From Herbaspirillum sp. 3R11 (GTDB taxonomy: Bacteria > Pseudomonadota > Gammaproteobacteria > Burkholderiales > Burkholderiaceae_D): a stretch of 64,000 bases of DNA. The DNA is taken from NCBI RefSeq assembly GCF_004563925.1, contig NZ_SPNJ01000001.1:682001-746000 (forward strand), written 5' to 3'. How positions within the stretch are numbered: position 1 is the stretch's first letter; each line of letters begins with the position of its first letter. Positions 54,547 to 63,032 of the stretch are shown in pieces. Under the pieces are notes generated by a model, which was not told the origin of the DNA, searched no databases, and saw nothing but the letters and a program-made list of their open reading frames with translations. The translations under genes and the position numbers were made by a program.

Positions 54547-55287
54547 CTACTCCTGGTGGTGCGGCGTGTAAGCCTTGCCGCCGCCCCAGCCGCGTGAAAA
54601 CTCGGTGGTCACGCGTTCGAGGTGGGAGTGCATCGCCTTGCGCGCGCCTTCGGGATCGCGGTCGACGATGGCCTCGAGGATGCGGCGATGGTCAACCAGC
54701 GTCTGCTGGCGCAATTCTTCGGTATGGAAATGTTCTTCCATCTTGATCCACAGGCGGCCGCGCTGGTCCCACAGGTTTTCGATCACGCTGACCAGGGCGC
54801 TGTTGCCGGTGGCGCGGGCGATCGACAGGTGGAAGGTGCGGTCGGCTTCTTCATTGTTGGGGCGGTCGTCATAGAAACGCTCCATGTCGTTGAGGGCGCG
54901 CAGGATGGCGTCCAGTGCGCCGTCGGTCGCCATGCGCGCAGCGATCGCCGCCACTTCGCCCTCGATCAGGCAGCGCGCCGACAGGATCTCGAACGGACCC
55001 GGGCCGATTTCCTGGATGGCCGGCGCCGCGCCTTTCTTTTCAATCACATAAATACCGGAACCGCCACGCACTTCGATCACGCCGGTCAGTTCCAGCGCGA
55101 TCAGCGCTTCACGCACTGAGGCGCGGCTGACCTTCAGTTGCGCCGCCAGGTCGCGTTCCGACGGCAGGCGTTCGCCGGCCGCAATGTGTTCGTCGCGGAT
55201 GTATGCCTGAACGCGATCGGCGACCACGCGATACAGGCGCGTTTCGGGCGCGCTGAATTCGGCAAGGGCTGTGACGACTTTGAGCAT
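54547..55287 (-). CDS. FadR-subfamily (FCD) GntR regulator, UxuR/ExuR-like
   Basis: A 246-residue repressor: winged helix (RLPSERDLAAQLKVSRASVREALIALELTGVIEVRGGSGIYV) and a C-terminal FCD domain with metal-binding residues (D-x3-R...H...H: FHLSIARATGNSALVS, TLVDHRRILEAIVDRD, HLERV). It probably senses a uronate and controls its own set of genes from the double dyad upstream (55315-55348). Located first in the uxaC-ABC-dehydrogenase series. Confidence 0.93.
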   Translation of the reverse strand: MLKVVTALAEFSAPETRLYRVVADRVQAYIRDEHIAAGERLPSERDLAAQLKVSRASVREALIALELTGVIEVRGGSGIYVIEKKGAAPAIQEIGPGPFEILSARCLIEGEVAAIAARMATDGALDAILRALNDMERFYDDRPNNEEADRTFHLSIARATGNSALVSVIENLWDQRGRLWIKMEEHFHTEELRQQTLVDHRRILEAIVDRDPEGARKAMHSHLERVTTEFSRGWGGGKAYTPHHQE

Positions 55288-55314
55288 GGCAGGCTGGACG
55301 GAGGTCCCTGAAAA

Positions 55315-55348
55315 ATTGGTCAGGCCATTCTAAGTTGGCCTGACCAAT
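55315..55348. promoter_or_regulatory. Double-dyad operator upstream of the GntR gene
   Basis: ATTGGTCAGGCCA (55315-55327) and TGGCCTGACCAAT (55336-55348) are perfect 13-bp inverted copies with an 8-bp spacer, centre to centre 21 bp. Each arm is itself near-symmetric (TGGTC-A-GGCCA), fitting FCD-GntR sites; a weaker third copy, ATGGTCTAGCCGA, lies at 55357-55369. Positioned 28 nt before the regulator start. Confidence 0.75.
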
Positions 55349-55369
55349 ATTGCAATATGGTCTAGCCGA

Positions 55370-55747
55370 TTTATTTCTTTGTGTGCCGAACCCTTGTTTT
55401 ATAAGGCTTACAAGGCTGTAAGCATGAGGCTTGTTGTCATATTAAGTGGTCAACCACTTCTTTCATTTTCGAGTGATCAGTCGTCGGATGACTATGCCCG
55501 GGGCGACTTTCAGGAGATCGGAAGGGCATATTTTGACCCATCGATAAATCATCTCGACAGCCATTCTTTATGCATAAATCTTCTATGGACATGCAAAAAA
55601 ATTCGTTCTCTTTATAACAATGCGATGCGATTATCCTCGCTCATTAGTCGTATTTGTAATAAGAGATTCCTCCGGTTGTTGTCCCTCTGATACGCATTCG
55701 CAGGTATCGCGGCCTTCCGGAGAAGACAATAAAAAGGAAGTGCAAGC
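55370..55747. other. AT-rich leader region of cysTWA
   Basis: About 380 nt of unusually AT-rich DNA between divergent gntR and cysT. The one longer frame (55379-55690, + strand, ~100 residues) has no recognisable domain, poor codon use and no clear ribosome site, so it is not called. The cysT promoter must be here, probably with CysB-type sites in the AT-rich stretches around 55600-55680. Confidence 0.5.
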
Positions 55748-56605
55748 GTGACCGTCTCCATTGCCACGAACAAGAAAGCGCCGTTCCGGGTGTTGCCGGG
55801 CTTCCGCCTGTCGCTCGGCTTCACGCTGTTCTATCTCACCCTGATCGTGCTGATCCCGTTGTCGGCGGTCTTCCTCAAGACCTTCACGATGACCTGGGAC
55901 GCTTTTGTCAGCGCCGTGACCTCGCCGCGTGTGATGGCCTCGTATCGCCTGACGTTCGGCGCTTCTTTATTAGCTGCTTTCCTGAATGTGATTTTCGGCG
56001 GCATCGTGGCCTGGGTGCTGGTGCGCTATAAATTTCCCGGCAAGCGCATCATTGATGCGCTGGTCGATTTGCCGTTTGCGCTGCCGACGGCGGTGGCGGG
56101 CATTGCACTGACCACACTCTATTCGCAGAACGGCTGGATCGGCCGCTACCTGGTGCCGCTCGGCATCAAGGTCGCCTTTACCCCGCTGGGCGTGCTGGTG
56201 GCGCTGACCTTCATCGGCTTGCCCTTTGTCGTGCGCACCGTGCAACCAGTGCTGGAAGACGCCGAGCGCGAGCTTGAGGAAGCCGCCGCCAGTCTCGGCG
56301 CTTCACGCCTGCAGACCTTTGCACGGGTGATTTTCCCCACCGTGTTCCCGGCATTGTTGACCGGCTTTGCGCTGGCCTTTGCACGCGCCACCGGCGAATA
56401 CGGCTCGGTCGTCTTCATCGCCGGCAACATGCCGATGGTGTCGGAAATCACACCGCTGTTCATCATCACCAAGCTGGAGCAATACGACTACACCGGCGCC
56501 ACCGCCATCGCCGTGGTCATGCTGATCGTGTCGTTCGCCTTGCTGCTGACCATCAACCTGTTGCAAGCCTGGGTCCGCAAGCGCGGCCAGGCCGAGAAAG
56601 TCTGA
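55748..56605 (+). CDS. cysT: Sulfate/thiosulfate ABC permease CysT
   Basis: A 285-residue permease with six helices; [23 protein letters not shown] at the start and the EAA loop [33 protein letters not shown] start at 55748 with AAAAGGAAG upstream. First gene of cysTWA-cysB. The binding protein is not in this operon (see sbp at 37532). Confidence 0.96.
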   Translation: MTVSIATNKKAPFRVLPGFRLSLGFTLFYLTLIVLIPLSAVFLKTFTMTWDAFVSAVTSPRVMASYRLTFGASLLAAFLNVIFGGIVAWVLVRYKFPGKRIIDALVDLPFALPTAVAGIALTTLYSQNGWIGRYLVPLGIKVAFTPLGVLVALTFIGLPFVVRTVQPVLEDAERELEEAAASLGASRLQTFARVIFPTVFPALLTGFALAFARATGEYGSVVFIAGNMPMVSEITPLFIITKLEQYDYTGATAIAVVMLIVSFALLLTINLLQAWVRKRGQAEKV

Positions 56606-56606
56606 C

Positions 56607-57533
56607 ATGAGCGCCGTCATTACTCCTGGCATTACCGCTGCGACTTCGGTAGCACCGCGCGGCGAACCCGCCTACGCGCCCGCCGCCACGCTGGAACCGT
56701 TGTGGGTGCGCATCCTGCTGATCGGGATCGCCTTCGCCTTCCTGACCCTGTTCCTGTTCGTGCCGCTGGTCGCGGTGTTTTATGAGGGCCTGAAAAAAGG
56801 CTGGGACGTCTACATCGATAACATCATTGAACCCGACGCCTGGTCGGCCATCAAGCTGACCCTGCTGACCGCCGCCATCGCCGTGCCGCTGAACCTGGTG
56901 TTCGGCGTGGCGGCGGCATGGTCGATCGCCAAGTTCGAATTCCGCGGCAAGAACATCTTGCTGACGCTGATCGACTTGCCGTTCTCGGTATCGCCGGTGA
57001 TCTCGGGCCTGATCTATGTGCTGCTGTTCGGCCTGCAAGGCTACTTCGGTCCGTGGCTGCGCGAGCATGACATCAAGATCCTGTTCGCGGTGCCGGGCAT
57101 TGTGCTGGCGACGGTGTTCGTGACTTTCCCGTTCGTGGCGCGCGAGCTGATCCCGTTGATGCAATCACAGGGCAGTGAAGAAGAAGAGGCCGCGCTGGTG
57201 CTGGGCGCCTCGGGCTGGAAGACTTTCTGGCACGTGACCCTGCCGAATATCAAATGGGGTTTGCTGTATGGCGTGATCTTGTGTAACGCCCGCGCCATGG
57301 GCGAGTTCGGCGCGGTGTCGGTGGTATCCGGCCATATCCGCGGCGAGACCAACACGATCCCGCTGCAGGTGGAAATCCTTTACAACGAATTCAATATCGT
57401 CGGCGCGTTTGCGGTGGCGTCGCTGCTGGCCTTCCTGGCCTTGGTGACACTGGCGATCAAGAGCTTTATCGAGTGGCGTCTGCACAAGCAGTTGACCGCA
57501 CACGTCGCCCACCCCGGCGCAGACCTGGTGTAA
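56607..57533 (+). CDS. cysW: Sulfate/thiosulfate ABC permease CysW
   Basis: A 308-residue permease; core segments [42 protein letters not shown] and [32 protein letters not shown]. It starts one base after the cysT stop codon. Forms the sulfate channel with CysT. Confidence 0.96.
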   Translation: MSAVITPGITAATSVAPRGEPAYAPAATLEPLWVRILLIGIAFAFLTLFLFVPLVAVFYEGLKKGWDVYIDNIIEPDAWSAIKLTLLTAAIAVPLNLVFGVAAAWSIAKFEFRGKNILLTLIDLPFSVSPVISGLIYVLLFGLQGYFGPWLREHDIKILFAVPGIVLATVFVTFPFVARELIPLMQSQGSEEEEAALVLGASGWKTFWHVTLPNIKWGLLYGVILCNARAMGEFGAVSVVSGHIRGETNTIPLQVEILYNEFNIVGAFAVASLLAFLALVTLAIKSFIEWRLHKQLTAHVAHPGADLV

Positions 57534-57549
57534 GAATTAGGAGTCAAGC

Positions 57550-58650
57550 ATGAGCATCGAAGTCAAAGACATCAACAAGCGTTTCGGCAATTTCGTCGCG
57601 CTCAACAACGTTTCCCTGAATTTTCCTGCGGGCGAACTGACCGCCTTGCTGGGACCGTCCGGCTGTGGCAAGACCACGCTGCTGCGCATCATCGCCGGCC
57701 TGGAGTCGCCCGATTCCGGCCAGGTCCTGCTCGACGGCGACGACGCCTCGGCGCGCCACGTGCGTGAGCGCCAGGTCGGCTTCGTGTTCCAGCACTACGC
57801 CTTGTTCAAGCACATGACCGTGTTTGAAAACATCGCCTTCGGCCTGCGCGTCAAACCGCGCGCCCTGCGTCCGTCGGAAGCGCAGATCCGCGAAAAGGTC
57901 ACCAGCCTGCTGGAGCTGGTGCAGCTCGACTGGCTGGCCGACCGTTATCCGCCGCAACTGTCCGGCGGCCAGCGCCAGCGCATCGCCCTCGCGCGCGCAC
58001 TGGCGGTGGAGCCGCGCGTGCTGCTGCTGGACGAGCCGTTTGGTGCGCTCGATGCCAAGGTGCGCAAGGAACTGCGCCGCTGGTTGCGTCGTCTGCATGA
58101 CGAGTTGCACGTCACCAGTATTTTCGTCACTCATGATCAGGAAGAGGCATTGGAAGTCGCCGACCAGATCGTGCTGATGAACAAGGGAAACGTCGAACAG
58201 ATCGGTTCGCCTGCCGAGGTCTACAACCATCCGGCGTCGCCGTTCGTCTACGGCTTCCTCGGCAACGTCAACCTGTTCCACGGCCGCGTGCATGAAGGCG
58301 TGCTGGACGCCGGCGGCGTCACCTTCGACGCCCCCAACCACGCCCAGGCGCAGGATGAAAAGGGCATCGGCTACGTGCGTCCGCACGACCTCGAGGTCGA
58401 CCGCTACACGCCCGGAGCCGAAGGCATCGTGGCCCAGCTCAGGCGCTCGCATGCCATCGGTCCGCTGGCGCAACTGGAGCTGGAACGCAAAGACAATGCG
58501 GAACTGATCGAAGCCGTCATTTCCAATGAACGCTTTGCACAATTGAATCTGAAAGACGGCGAAACGCTGGTGGTGCGACCGCGCCGCCTGCACGTGTTTG
58601 TCGACAACGCGGCCTCTACCGAAGCCGCCCGGAATAAGGATGCACGATGA
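57550..58650 (+). CDS. cysA: Sulfate/thiosulfate ABC ATPase CysA
   Basis: A 366-residue ATPase: Walker [15 protein letters not shown]-loop [14 protein letters not shown], signature [19 protein letters not shown], Walker [21 protein letters not shown], and the CysA-specific C-terminal region ([18 protein letters not shown]..., TOBE-like). AGGAG precedes the start. Its stop overlaps the following LysR gene (ATGA). Confidence 0.96.
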   Translation: MSIEVKDINKRFGNFVALNNVSLNFPAGELTALLGPSGCGKTTLLRIIAGLESPDSGQVLLDGDDASARHVRERQVGFVFQHYALFKHMTVFENIAFGLRVKPRALRPSEAQIREKVTSLLELVQLDWLADRYPPQLSGGQRQRIALARALAVEPRVLLLDEPFGALDAKVRKELRRWLRRLHDELHVTSIFVTHDQEEALEVADQIVLMNKGNVEQIGSPAEVYNHPASPFVYGFLGNVNLFHGRVHEGVLDAGGVTFDAPNHAQAQDEKGIGYVRPHDLEVDRYTPGAEGIVAQLRRSHAIGPLAQLELERKDNAELIEAVISNERFAQLNLKDGETLVVRPRRLHVFVDNAASTEAARNKDAR

Positions 58651-59582
58651 ATTTCCAACAGCTACGCTCAATCCGCGAAGCCGCTCGCTGCGGTTTCAAC
58701 CTGACTGAAGTCGCCAATGTGCTGTTCACCTCGCAACCGGGTGTGAGCCGCCAGATCCGAGAGCTCGAAGAAGAACTCGGCGTCGAGATTTTCGAACGCA
58801 ATGGCAAGCGCCTGATCGGCCTGACCGAGCCGGGCAAAGGCATCTTGCACATCGTCGAACGGTTGCTGCTGGAGGCAGAAAACCTGCGCCAGGCCAGCCA
58901 GGAATACGCCGGCGAGCAAAGCGGCACGCTTACCATCGCCACCACCCACACGCAGGCGCGTTACGTGCTGCCGCGCGTGGTGCAGGCATTCCGCGCAGCG
59001 TTCCCGCAAGTGCGCATCGCGCTGCAACAGAGCGCGCCGGAACACATTGCCGAGTGGGTCATGTCGGGCAAGGCCGACGTCGGTATCGCGACCGAAGGCC
59101 TGAGCCAGTTCAAGGACCTGGTGTCGTTCCCCTGCTATACCTGGCACCACGTTGTCGTGGTGCCGCAAGGGCATCCGCTGCTGGAGCTCAAGCATCCGAT
59201 CACGCTCGAAGAGCTGGCGGCGCATTCGCTGATTACCTATGACGTCGGCTTCACCGGTCGCGGTCACATTGACGACGCCTTCCGCAAGGCCGGCATCGAG
59301 AAGGATATCGTGCTCACCGCAATGGACTCGGACGTGATCCAGCAGTACGTCGCACTCGGCCTGGGCGTCGGCATCGTCGCCTCGATGGCAATCGAGCAGG
59401 GCAAGCATCACGGCTTGCAGGCGATCGAAGCCTCGCATCTGTTCGCGTCCAACATCACGCGTCTGGCAGTGCGTCGCGGCGCGTACCTGCGCGCCTACAC
59501 CTATGACTTCATCCTGCAATTCGCACCGGAACTCAAGCGCGCCGACATCGTGGCGGCGCTCAATGAGCCGAGCTCGCACTGA
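58647..59582 (+). CDS. cysB: CysB/Cbl-type LysR regulator
   Basis: A 311-residue LysR regulator: [44 protein letters not shown] and the CysB-type effector domain ([49 protein letters not shown]). It activates sulfur-acquisition genes when O/N-acetylserine signals sulfur limitation; Cbl is the close alternative. Coupled to cysA by ATGA. Ends at a shared terminator with the convergent encapsulin operon. Confidence 0.94.
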   Translation: MNFQQLRSIREAARCGFNLTEVANVLFTSQPGVSRQIRELEEELGVEIFERNGKRLIGLTEPGKGILHIVERLLLEAENLRQASQEYAGEQSGTLTIATTHTQARYVLPRVVQAFRAAFPQVRIALQQSAPEHIAEWVMSGKADVGIATEGLSQFKDLVSFPCYTWHHVVVVPQGHPLLELKHPITLEELAAHSLITYDVGFTGRGHIDDAFRKAGIEKDIVLTAMDSDVIQQYVALGLGVGIVASMAIEQGKHHGLQAIEASHLFASNITRLAVRRGAYLRAYTYDFILQFAPELKRADIVAALNEPSSH

Positions 59583-59602
59583 TTGCACACGACACCACAA
59601 TT

Positions 59603-59636
59603 AAAAAACGGCCATGGATTGCTCCATGGCCGTTTT
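59603..59636. terminator. Bidirectional Rho-independent terminator
   Basis: AAAACGGCCATGGA-TTGC-TCCATGGCCGTTTT, a perfect long stem between cysB (+) and the cargo desulfurase gene (-); T-rich on both sides. Confidence 0.92.
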
Positions 59637-59659
59637 CACATCCGACTGCGGTTGCAGGT

Positions 59660-61633
59660 TCAGCCGGTGCGTCGTTGTCCGGCAAGCCTCCTGATGACCG
59701 TCGCAAGACGGTCGATTTCGTCGAAGGTATTGTAGAAGGCCAGCGACGGCCGCACCGTCGTTTCGACGCCGAAGCGGCGCAGAATCGGTTGGGCGCAGTG
59801 ATGGCCGGTGCGTACGGCGATACCTTCTTCGTTGAGCGCATGACCGACTTCTTCGGTGCTGTAGCCGGCCAGCACGAACGACATCACGCTAGCTTTGTCG
59901 TCGGCCGTGCCGATCAGGCGCACGCTCTTGATCTCACGCAGTTGCTGCATGCCGTAGACCAGCAGGTCGTGCTCGTAGCGGGCGATGTTTTCGATGCCGA
60001 TCTTGTTGACGTAGTCGATCGCCGCGCCCAGTCCGACGGCGTCGGCGATGTTGCCCGTGCCTGCCTCGAACTTGTTGGGGATCGGCTGGAACACCGTCTT
60101 CTCGAACGTCACGTCGGCGATCATGTTGCCGCCACCTTGCCACGGCGGCATGTCTTCCAGCACTTCGCGCTTGCCCCAGACCACGCCGATGCCGGTCGGA
60201 CCGAACACCTTGTGCCCCGAGAACACGAAGAAGTCGGCGCCCAGCTCCTGCACGTCGACACGCATGTGCGATACCGACTGTGCGCCGTCGACCAGCGCCT
60301 TGGCGCCGGCGCGATGGGCCAGCTCAACGATTTCCTTGACCGGCGTGACCGTGCCGAGAGCATTCGACACTTGGGTGATCGCGACGATCTTGGTGCGGTC
60401 ATTAAGCAGCTTGCGATACTCGTCCAGCAGGATCTGACCCGAATCGTCCACCGGAATCACGCGCAGCTTGGCGCCCTTGGCGGCCGCCAGCTGCTGCCAC
60501 GGAACGATGTTGGCATGATGCTCGAGGTTGGAGACGATGATCTCGTCGCCTTCGCCGACATGCTGCGCGCCCCAGCTCTTGGCTACCAGGTTGATGGCTT
60601 CTGTCGTGCCGCGCACGAAGATAACTTCGTTGACGTCCGGCGCATTGATGAAGCGACGTACCCGTTCACGCGCGCCTTCGTAGGCGTCCGTGGCGCGTGC
60701 CGCCAGTTCATGTGCAGCACGGTGGATGTTCGAGTTTTCGTGCGCGTAGAAATGGCTGATGCGGTCGATCACCGACTGCGGCTTGTGCGTCGTTGCCGCG
60801 TTGTCGAACCAGACCAGCTGGCGACCGTTGACGCGTTCCTGAAGAATCGGGAAATCGCGTCGTACCGCGTTCACGTCGAACGGCGGATGACGATCGCCGC
60901 CGGCCAGCGGCACCGTCGCATGCGGCTGCGCCTTGGCAGGCGTGACGTAGCCGCTCGGCAGCACCACCGAATCGACGAAGTAATACTGCGGCGTCGTGGA
61001 TGGCGAAGGCGCTGATGATGGTGACGCAGCACCTGGAATTCCGGTCGCCGGCGGCGCAGTCAGACTCCGATGTTCCGGGATCGACGGCGAAGGCAGATGA
61101 TGTGCATCCGGCGTTGCGGGTGCGGATGCTGCACCCGGCTGACCGTAACTGTCGCTGAGGAAATAGTAAGGCGATGCGCCGGCTTGCGGCCTTGCGCTGC
61201 CGACTGATTCCGGCACGCCCAGCAAGCCGCCGCCGCTGCGTGGATCGTAGGCAGGTCCAGCGCTGAAGAGCTTGTCCGGAACGCCGTTGCCGGCCGGAGC
61301 CACCGGGGCCAGCGCAGGCGCGCGATTGCCCAGCGACAGCACCTGGGTGGGCGAGGCCGGGATCAGGTTGGTGCCGGGAATCTGGCCCTGCGGGATCGGT
61401 GTGCCGGGTACGCCCGGTCCAAAACCTGCCGGACTGACCAGCGGCGAACCGGGTGGTGCAATGTTGGCGGGCGCCTGCACACCGTGCGGTGCAAACGGCG
61501 GCGCCGGCGGGGCCGAGAAAAACTCGGTCGCCAGGCGCGCCAGCACCGCCGGATCGAACGGCGCACCTGATGCTTCAGGAACGCCGACGGGCTGGCCGGA
61601 CGGCAACGAGGTAGGGGGCGAAAGTAGGCTCAC
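59660..61633 (-). CDS. Family 2A encapsulin cargo: cysteine desulfurase with long disordered N-terminus
   Basis: A 657-residue protein, about 250 longer than SufS. Residues 1-~248 are Pro/Ala/Gly/Ser-rich and low complexity; ~251-657 are a SufS-type cysteine desulfurase. PLP lysine is Lys475 (SGHK), cofactor residues EHHAN (371-375) and VDGAQ (448-452), catalytic cysteine Cys613 (RTGHHCAQP). Short motifs recur in the extension: YYFLSDS (156-162)/YYFVDS (217-222) and GVPEASG/GVPESVG (17-23/139-145); a predicted helix LARLATEFFS lies at 31-40. Extensions of this kind target the enzyme into SrpI shells. The gene starts 8 nt after the shell gene. Confidence 0.93.
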   Translation of the reverse strand: MSLLSPPTSLPSGQPVGVPEASGAPFDPAVLARLATEFFSAPPAPPFAPHGVQAPANIAPPGSPLVSPAGFGPGVPGTPIPQGQIPGTNLIPASPTQVLSLGNRAPALAPVAPAGNGVPDKLFSAGPAYDPRSGGGLLGVPESVGSARPQAGASPYYFLSDSYGQPGAASAPATPDAHHLPSPSIPEHRSLTAPPATGIPGAASPSSAPSPSTTPQYYFVDSVVLPSGYVTPAKAQPHATVPLAGGDRHPPFDVNAVRRDFPILQERVNGRQLVWFDNAATTHKPQSVIDRISHFYAHENSNIHRAAHELAARATDAYEGARERVRRFINAPDVNEVIFVRGTTEAINLVAKSWGAQHVGEGDEIIVSNLEHHANIVPWQQLAAAKGAKLRVIPVDDSGQILLDEYRKLLNDRTKIVAITQVSNALGTVTPVKEIVELAHRAGAKALVDGAQSVSHMRVDVQELGADFFVFSGHKVFGPTGIGVVWGKREVLEDMPPWQGGGNMIADVTFEKTVFQPIPNKFEAGTGNIADAVGLGAAIDYVNKIGIENIARYEHDLLVYGMQQLREIKSVRLIGTADDKASVMSFVLAGYSTEEVGHALNEEGIAVRTGHHCAQPILRRFGVETTVRPSLAFYNTFDEIDRLATVIRRLAGQRRTG

Positions 61634-61641
61634 GTCGCGGC

Positions 61642-62574
61642 TTATTTGTAGGTGTCAGGATAGTCATGGTATTTGCCGATCTCGACGTCGTCGAGCACCG
61701 CCAGCGCATCGGTGGTCAACACCGCGAGCGAGCAATACAGCGAAATCAGGTACGACGAAATCGCATGGTTGTTGATGCCCATGAAGCGCACCGACAAACC
61801 TGGGCTTTGTTCGCCCGGCAGACCCGGCTGGAACAGACCGACCACGCCCTGGCGCTTGTCGCCCACGCGCAGCAGCAGGATCTTGCTCTTGCCGTCGGCG
61901 ACCGGCACCTTGTCCGACGGGATCAGCGGGATGCCGCGCCAGGTGATGAATTGCGAACCGAACAGGCTGATGGTCGGCGGCGGCGTGCCGCGACGGGTCG
62001 CTTCACGGCCGAAGGCGGCGATCGCCAGCGGATGCGTGAGGAAGAAGGCCGGTTCTTTCCAGACCTTGGTCAGCAGCTCGTCCAGATCGTCCGGCGTTGG
62101 TGCGCCGGTCAGCGGGAAGATGCGCTGTTCATCCGTGACTTGCGCCAGCAGGCCGTAGTCGGGATTGTTGATCAGTTCGCTTTCCTGGTTTTCCTTGATG
62201 GTCTCGATGGTCAGGCGCAGCTGTTCCTTGATCTGGTCATGCGGGCTGCTGTACAGATCGGAGACGCGGGTGTGCACGTCCAGCACGGTCGAGACCGCGT
62301 TGAGGAAATATTCGCGTGGATTTTCTTCGTAGTCGACGAAGGTGCGCGGCAGCTGGTTTTCTTCTTCGCGTGCGGTGCAGGTGACCTTGATCGATTCGGG
62401 ATTCTTGACCTTGTTGAGGCGATAGATGCCGGCCTCGACGGGAACCCATTGCAACAGATGCGTCAGCCAGCGCGGGCTGATGGTTTCCAGTTGCGGTACG
62501 GTTTTGGTTGCGTTTGCTAGTTGCCGTGCGGCGTTATCGCCAAGCGCGGTGGTACCGCCAACTGTTGCCGACAT
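61642..62574 (-). CDS. srpI: Family 2A encapsulin shell protein (SrpI-like)
   Basis: A 310-residue HK97-fold shell protein. Typical SrpI segments: SPRWLTHLLQWVPVEAGIYRLNKVKNPESIKV at ~33-65, PREYFLNAVSTVLDVHTRVSDLYS, and the C-terminal VGLFQPGLPGEQSPGLSVRFMGINNHAISSYLISLYCSLAVLTTDALAVLDDVEI. About 50 N-terminal residues form the extended arm of Family 2 shells. Sixty copies should form a ~25-nm T=1 cage around the desulfurase, a sulfur-metabolism compartment induced by sulfur starvation in cyanobacteria. It lacks any cyclic-nucleotide-binding insert, so type 2A rather than 2B. Confidence 0.94.
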   Translation of the reverse strand: MSATVGGTTALGDNAARQLANATKTVPQLETISPRWLTHLLQWVPVEAGIYRLNKVKNPESIKVTCTAREEENQLPRTFVDYEENPREYFLNAVSTVLDVHTRVSDLYSSPHDQIKEQLRLTIETIKENQESELINNPDYGLLAQVTDEQRIFPLTGAPTPDDLDELLTKVWKEPAFFLTHPLAIAAFGREATRRGTPPPTISLFGSQFITWRGIPLIPSDKVPVADGKSKILLLRVGDKRQGVVGLFQPGLPGEQSPGLSVRFMGINNHAISSYLISLYCSLAVLTTDALAVLDDVEIGKYHDYPDTYK

Positions 62575-62654
62575 CGTGACTCCAATTCAATAAGTGAGAT
62601 AAAAAAGACGACTGAAAAATGACCGTCAGAGTGTGGCGGCCGGAGCGGGATGTC

Positions 62655-62996
62655 TCAACATGCTATAGCCATCAACTTGATGCCGCGCACCAGATTCATC
62701 TGGCTGATGGCTTCGCCGCGCGTCACCAGGGCGGAGGGCGTCAGCTTCAGCGCGAAAGCCAGTTTCTCGACGGTAACCAGCGAGGCGATGGCGCCGCCGC
62801 GTTCGATTTCGCCGATATAGGAGCGGTTCAGGTTGGAGTTCTCGGCCAGGCGCTCCTGCGACCAGCCTTGCGCCTCGCGCAATTGCCGCACGCCGATGCC
62901 GAAGCTCTGCACCAGCGGACTGGGGATGTTGTCGTCGGTGAGGTCAGGTTTCGCATCCTTGTCGGTGCGCTTGCCGGACTGTTGTCTGGTGTTCAT
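62655..62996 (-). CDS. XRE-family regulator of the encapsulin operon
   Basis: A 113-residue protein with a ~30-residue charged N-terminus and one Cro/cI HTH (LREAQGWSQERLAENSNLNRSYIGEIERGGAIASLVTVEKLAFALKLTPSALV). No effector domain; a cysteine is the last residue. It lies between the acetyltransferase and shell genes on the same strand, so it likely regulates its own operon. What it senses is unknown. Confidence 0.9.
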   Translation of the reverse strand: MNTRQQSGKRTDKDAKPDLTDDNIPSPLVQSFGIGVRQLREAQGWSQERLAENSNLNRSYIGEIERGGAIASLVTVEKLAFALKLTPSALVTRGEAISQMNLVRGIKLMAIAC

Positions 62997-63032
62997 GTCA
63001 GCTCTCCCGGATGAGGCGGTTCACGATGATGT

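Noticed and set aside
55379-55690. 103-codon + strand frame in the AT-rich cysT leader
   Set aside because: No ribosome site, no domain, codon use unlike neighbours; could be a gene relic but cannot be supported.
59675-61015. 446-codon open frame opposite the cargo desulfurase
   Set aside because: Antisense shadow; desulfurase motifs on the other strand are unambiguous.
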